This document shows, piece by piece, positions 62,144 through 64,000 of a stretch of DNA of 64,000 nt. The stretch comes from Bacteroidota bacterium (GTDB lineage: Bacteria; Bacteroidota; Bacteroidia; Cytophagales; Cyclobacteriaceae), in NCBI GenBank assembly GCA_023417065.1, contig JAEZGH010000049.1, forward strand, positions 4,913-68,912, given 5' to 3'. Each line of letters opens with the position of its first letter. The first letter of the stretch is position 1. The translations under genes and the position numbers were made by a program. The notes under the pieces are model-generated. The model saw nothing but the letters and a program-made list of their open reading frames with translations, had not been told where the DNA came from and searched no databases.

Positions 62144-62890
62144 ATGCGAATACAGATAATCAGTGATCTTCATCAGGAATTCGGATTTCTGGAGTTGACG
62201 TTCGACCAGGCGGATGTTGTGGTTATCGCGGGCGATGTGAACCTGGGAGTTAAGGGAATTGAGTGGATTTTACGCACGATCGCCGACGTTCCTGTAATTT
62301 ATGTCCTGGGGAATCATGAGTACTACAAGGGCAGTTATCCCAAGACACTTAATGCGATAAAGACCGTCGCGATAGATTCTAATGTTCATGTTTTGGAGAA
62401 CAAGGCAGTTACTATCGGGGACGTTACTTTTCAAGGGGCAACACTCTGGACGGACTTCGCTTTGATGGGCGATTCCAGAACCAACGGTAGCCTCTGCCAG
62501 AGTAAAATGAACGATTACAAAATGATCAGACGGGACCCCTCGTACTCTAAACTGCGGTCAATCGATACCTATCTGATCCATCAACAATCACTGAAGTGGC
62601 TGCAAACAAGTTTGGAGACAACGGCGACTGAGAAGAATATTGTTGTCACGCATCATGCACCCAGTCCTAAGTCGGTGCCACAGGAATTCAGAGATGATAT
62701 TATCTCGGCGGCATATGCTTCCAACCTTGAGCCGTTCATCTTAAAGCATCAACCTCATTTCTGGATTTACGGCCATATCCATCAGCCAAGCCAGTACGAG
62801 ATCGGTAGCACAAAAGTGATTTGCAATCCTGTTGGTTATATCAACGAGCCTTATAATGGGTTTGAGAAGAATTTGGTAATTGAAATTTAG
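62144..62890 (+). CDS. Metallophosphoesterase (second copy type)
   Basis: A 248-residue calcineurin-like phosphoesterase. The motifs are ISDLHQEFG, IAGDVNLG, LGNHEYY, VTHHAPSPKS and YGHIHQP. It differs clearly from the ars-operon enzyme and is not a close paralogue. It is in a possible unit with the DUF6882 gene that follows 33 nt later. Confidence 0.9.
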   Translation: MRIQIISDLHQEFGFLELTFDQADVVVIAGDVNLGVKGIEWILRTIADVPVIYVLGNHEYYKGSYPKTLNAIKTVAIDSNVHVLENKAVTIGDVTFQGATLWTDFALMGDSRTNGSLCQSKMNDYKMIRRDPSYSKLRSIDTYLIHQQSLKWLQTSLETTATEKNIVVTHHAPSPKSVPQEFRDDIISAAYASNLEPFILKHQPHFWIYGHIHQPSQYEIGSTKVICNPVGYINEPYNGFEKNLVIEI

Positions 62891-62923
62891 GTTGTTTGGA
62901 AGAATACGACAATATTACTGATT

Positions 62924-63670
62924 ATGAATACGTTGTCAAACTATGATGAATTCAGGCGGGCTTGCAGTGAAGATATGACTTCGCTTCAGCAAGACTTTAT
63001 GAAACTTTATAATATCGAAAGCTACGAGCATTGGTATTACGATCATGGCATGGGTGTTTTTCACTTTAAGTCCGACGACGGTAGGAACTTGTACTTTAAG
63101 TATGTCGGCGTTGGTACTTTCTCAAATGAGAAAAACACATGGATGTGGTCATGGCACAATAATTCGACTCCCGAAAAAGTGAAGAGAGGGATGAATCGCG
63201 TTAAAGAATATGGCGAGAGCAATGGCTTTGAACGATTAACTGAGGGTCTAATCGATGGTGATGGATATACAGGCTGGGAATTCACGACTATCACCGCTAA
63301 ACTGCTCAACGCGATTGGAATGTACCGTGTTCCATCTGGCCATCTTCATGCATATTTTGTTTTCACAGCAGAAGTAGCACAGGAAGTTTATGATGAAATG
63401 AAGGAGTGGCAGGTTAAATGCGATATCCATGAATCCGGCCGCGCGTCGTTTGTTTGTCAACATTTGCTCAGCGGAGAAGATAAGGGCTTTCACGAGACAT
63501 TTGATTCTGATCCGGCCATCGAACAGGAAGATGACTACCAGGCATGGTGTGACGAGTGCGAGGAACTTTGGATGATGGAGAAGGAATGGACTGATGTATT
63601 CCGCGCATTCGTGAACCTGAGAATTGTTTGTGATGAATGTTATTTTGTGATTAAAGAGCGCAACCAATAG
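62924..63670 (+). CDS. DUF6882-like protein with Cys-rich tail (copy 2)
   Basis: A 248-residue homologue of the protein at 52870-53613, colinear over its whole length. Shared segments are IESYEHWYYDHGMGVFHFKS, TWMWSWHNN, VKEYGES, GYTGWEFTTI, FVCQHL, FDSDPAIEQEDDYQAWCDEC and IVCDECYF. The two copies bracket the ExbD/MORN/mobilisation region, 9.3 kb apart in the same orientation. It follows a metallophosphoesterase gene. Confidence 0.8.
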   Translation: MNTLSNYDEFRRACSEDMTSLQQDFMKLYNIESYEHWYYDHGMGVFHFKSDDGRNLYFKYVGVGTFSNEKNTWMWSWHNNSTPEKVKRGMNRVKEYGESNGFERLTEGLIDGDGYTGWEFTTITAKLLNAIGMYRVPSGHLHAYFVFTAEVAQEVYDEMKEWQVKCDIHESGRASFVCQHLLSGEDKGFHETFDSDPAIEQEDDYQAWCDECEELWMMEKEWTDVFRAFVNLRIVCDECYFVIKERNQ

Positions 63671-63823
63671 TCGGCCATTACTCTATCTGTTTAAGTATGA
63701 ATGAACTCACAAACTAATGACTGATTTCTTCAATCACCGTGCTAGAGTTGATTGGTACCTGGCTGTTTTTTTCGAACAGGTTAAAACTAGAGATTTTTTA
63801 ACGTTAACCGTTCAGATTTAGCC

Positions 63824-64000
63824 ATGAAGAAAACAAAATTCACGGAAGCCCAGATCATTGGGATATTGAAAGAACAAGAACAAGGTCAGAAAGTAGCTGA
63901 CATATGCCGCAAGCACGGTATAAGCGATGCAACCTTTTACAACTGGAAAAGTAAGTATGGCGGTATGAGTGTGGACGAGCTCAAGAGGCTTAAGGAACTG
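63824..64000 (+). mobile_element. IS3-family OrfA transposase, partial
   Basis: 59 codons from ATG 63824: MKKTKFTEAQIIGILKEQEQ, then the HTH region VADICRKHGISDATFYNWKSKYGGM. This is the OrfA helix-turn-helix of the IS3/IS407 group. The element runs off the right edge, so orfB and the right inverted repeat are not seen. The left end should lie somewhere in 63671-63800, but I could not fix the inverted repeat. Confidence 0.92.

Overview
The window reads as a chromosomal segment of a member of the Bacteroidota, probably a Cytophagales-type heterotroph. The evidence is Bacteroidota -7 promoter boxes (TATCTTTG and close variants), LytS/LytTR and CHASE/NarL two-component pairs, secreted DUF1080, ThuA and GH20 proteins, an OmpA protein with a PD40 propeller, and a Bacteroidota-type mobilisation module. 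No rRNA, tRNA or CRISPR array was seen.

Left part (1-27.5 kb): mostly intact housekeeping and carbohydrate or envelope genes. They include a CHASE-PAS-PAS histidine kinase coupled to a NarL-type regulator, metallopeptidases, a patatin lipase, two alpha/beta hydrolases, OmpA-PD40, AlkA, an MTHFR-like protein, a LytS/LytTR pair, DUF808, DUF1080, an AraC regulator, a deiodinase-like protein, GH20 and ThuA. Several start codons lie only 4-8 nt behind a -7 box, which implies leaderless or nearly leaderless mRNAs. One of them opens a 50-residue membrane protein (9592-9744).

Middle (28.5-48.8 kb): increasingly accessory and decayed. A radical SAM protein sits behind a 100-residue partner. A SWIM zinc-finger gene carries one apparent frameshift and a class V aminotransferase (Moco-sulfurase-like) carries two. 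At 40.7-44.6 kb there is an arsenic operon (arsR, metallophosphoesterase, acr3, arsO) with two matching ArsR-type operator sites. Beside it lie an opposing gene for a protein with four CC pairs and a 5' remnant of arsN. The arsN remnant runs straight into the 3' half of a graspetide maturase (gwsS-like). After that come scraps of an ABC-2 permease, an IS3 transposase and YefM, plus an orphan AbiEi-like (DUF6088) antitoxin.

Right part (49-64 kb): a second SWIM protein; an AbiEi-like/Fic fusion behind three 19-nt repeats spaced exactly 31 nt; paired DUF4262 and DUF6882 genes; ExbD-like membrane and lipoproteins; a MORN-like gene with an in-frame amber codon; and a mobilisation module (relaxase with a nested reading frame, MobC-like RHH protein, toprim primase, HTH proteins) next to an 18-nt tandem repeat. 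The window ends in the first gene of an IS3 element. Paralogous pairs (SWIM, DUF6882, the 53.7-kb secreted family, metallophosphoesterases) point to local duplication. Because three of the broken genes are explained by single-base indels, some breaks could be assembly errors.
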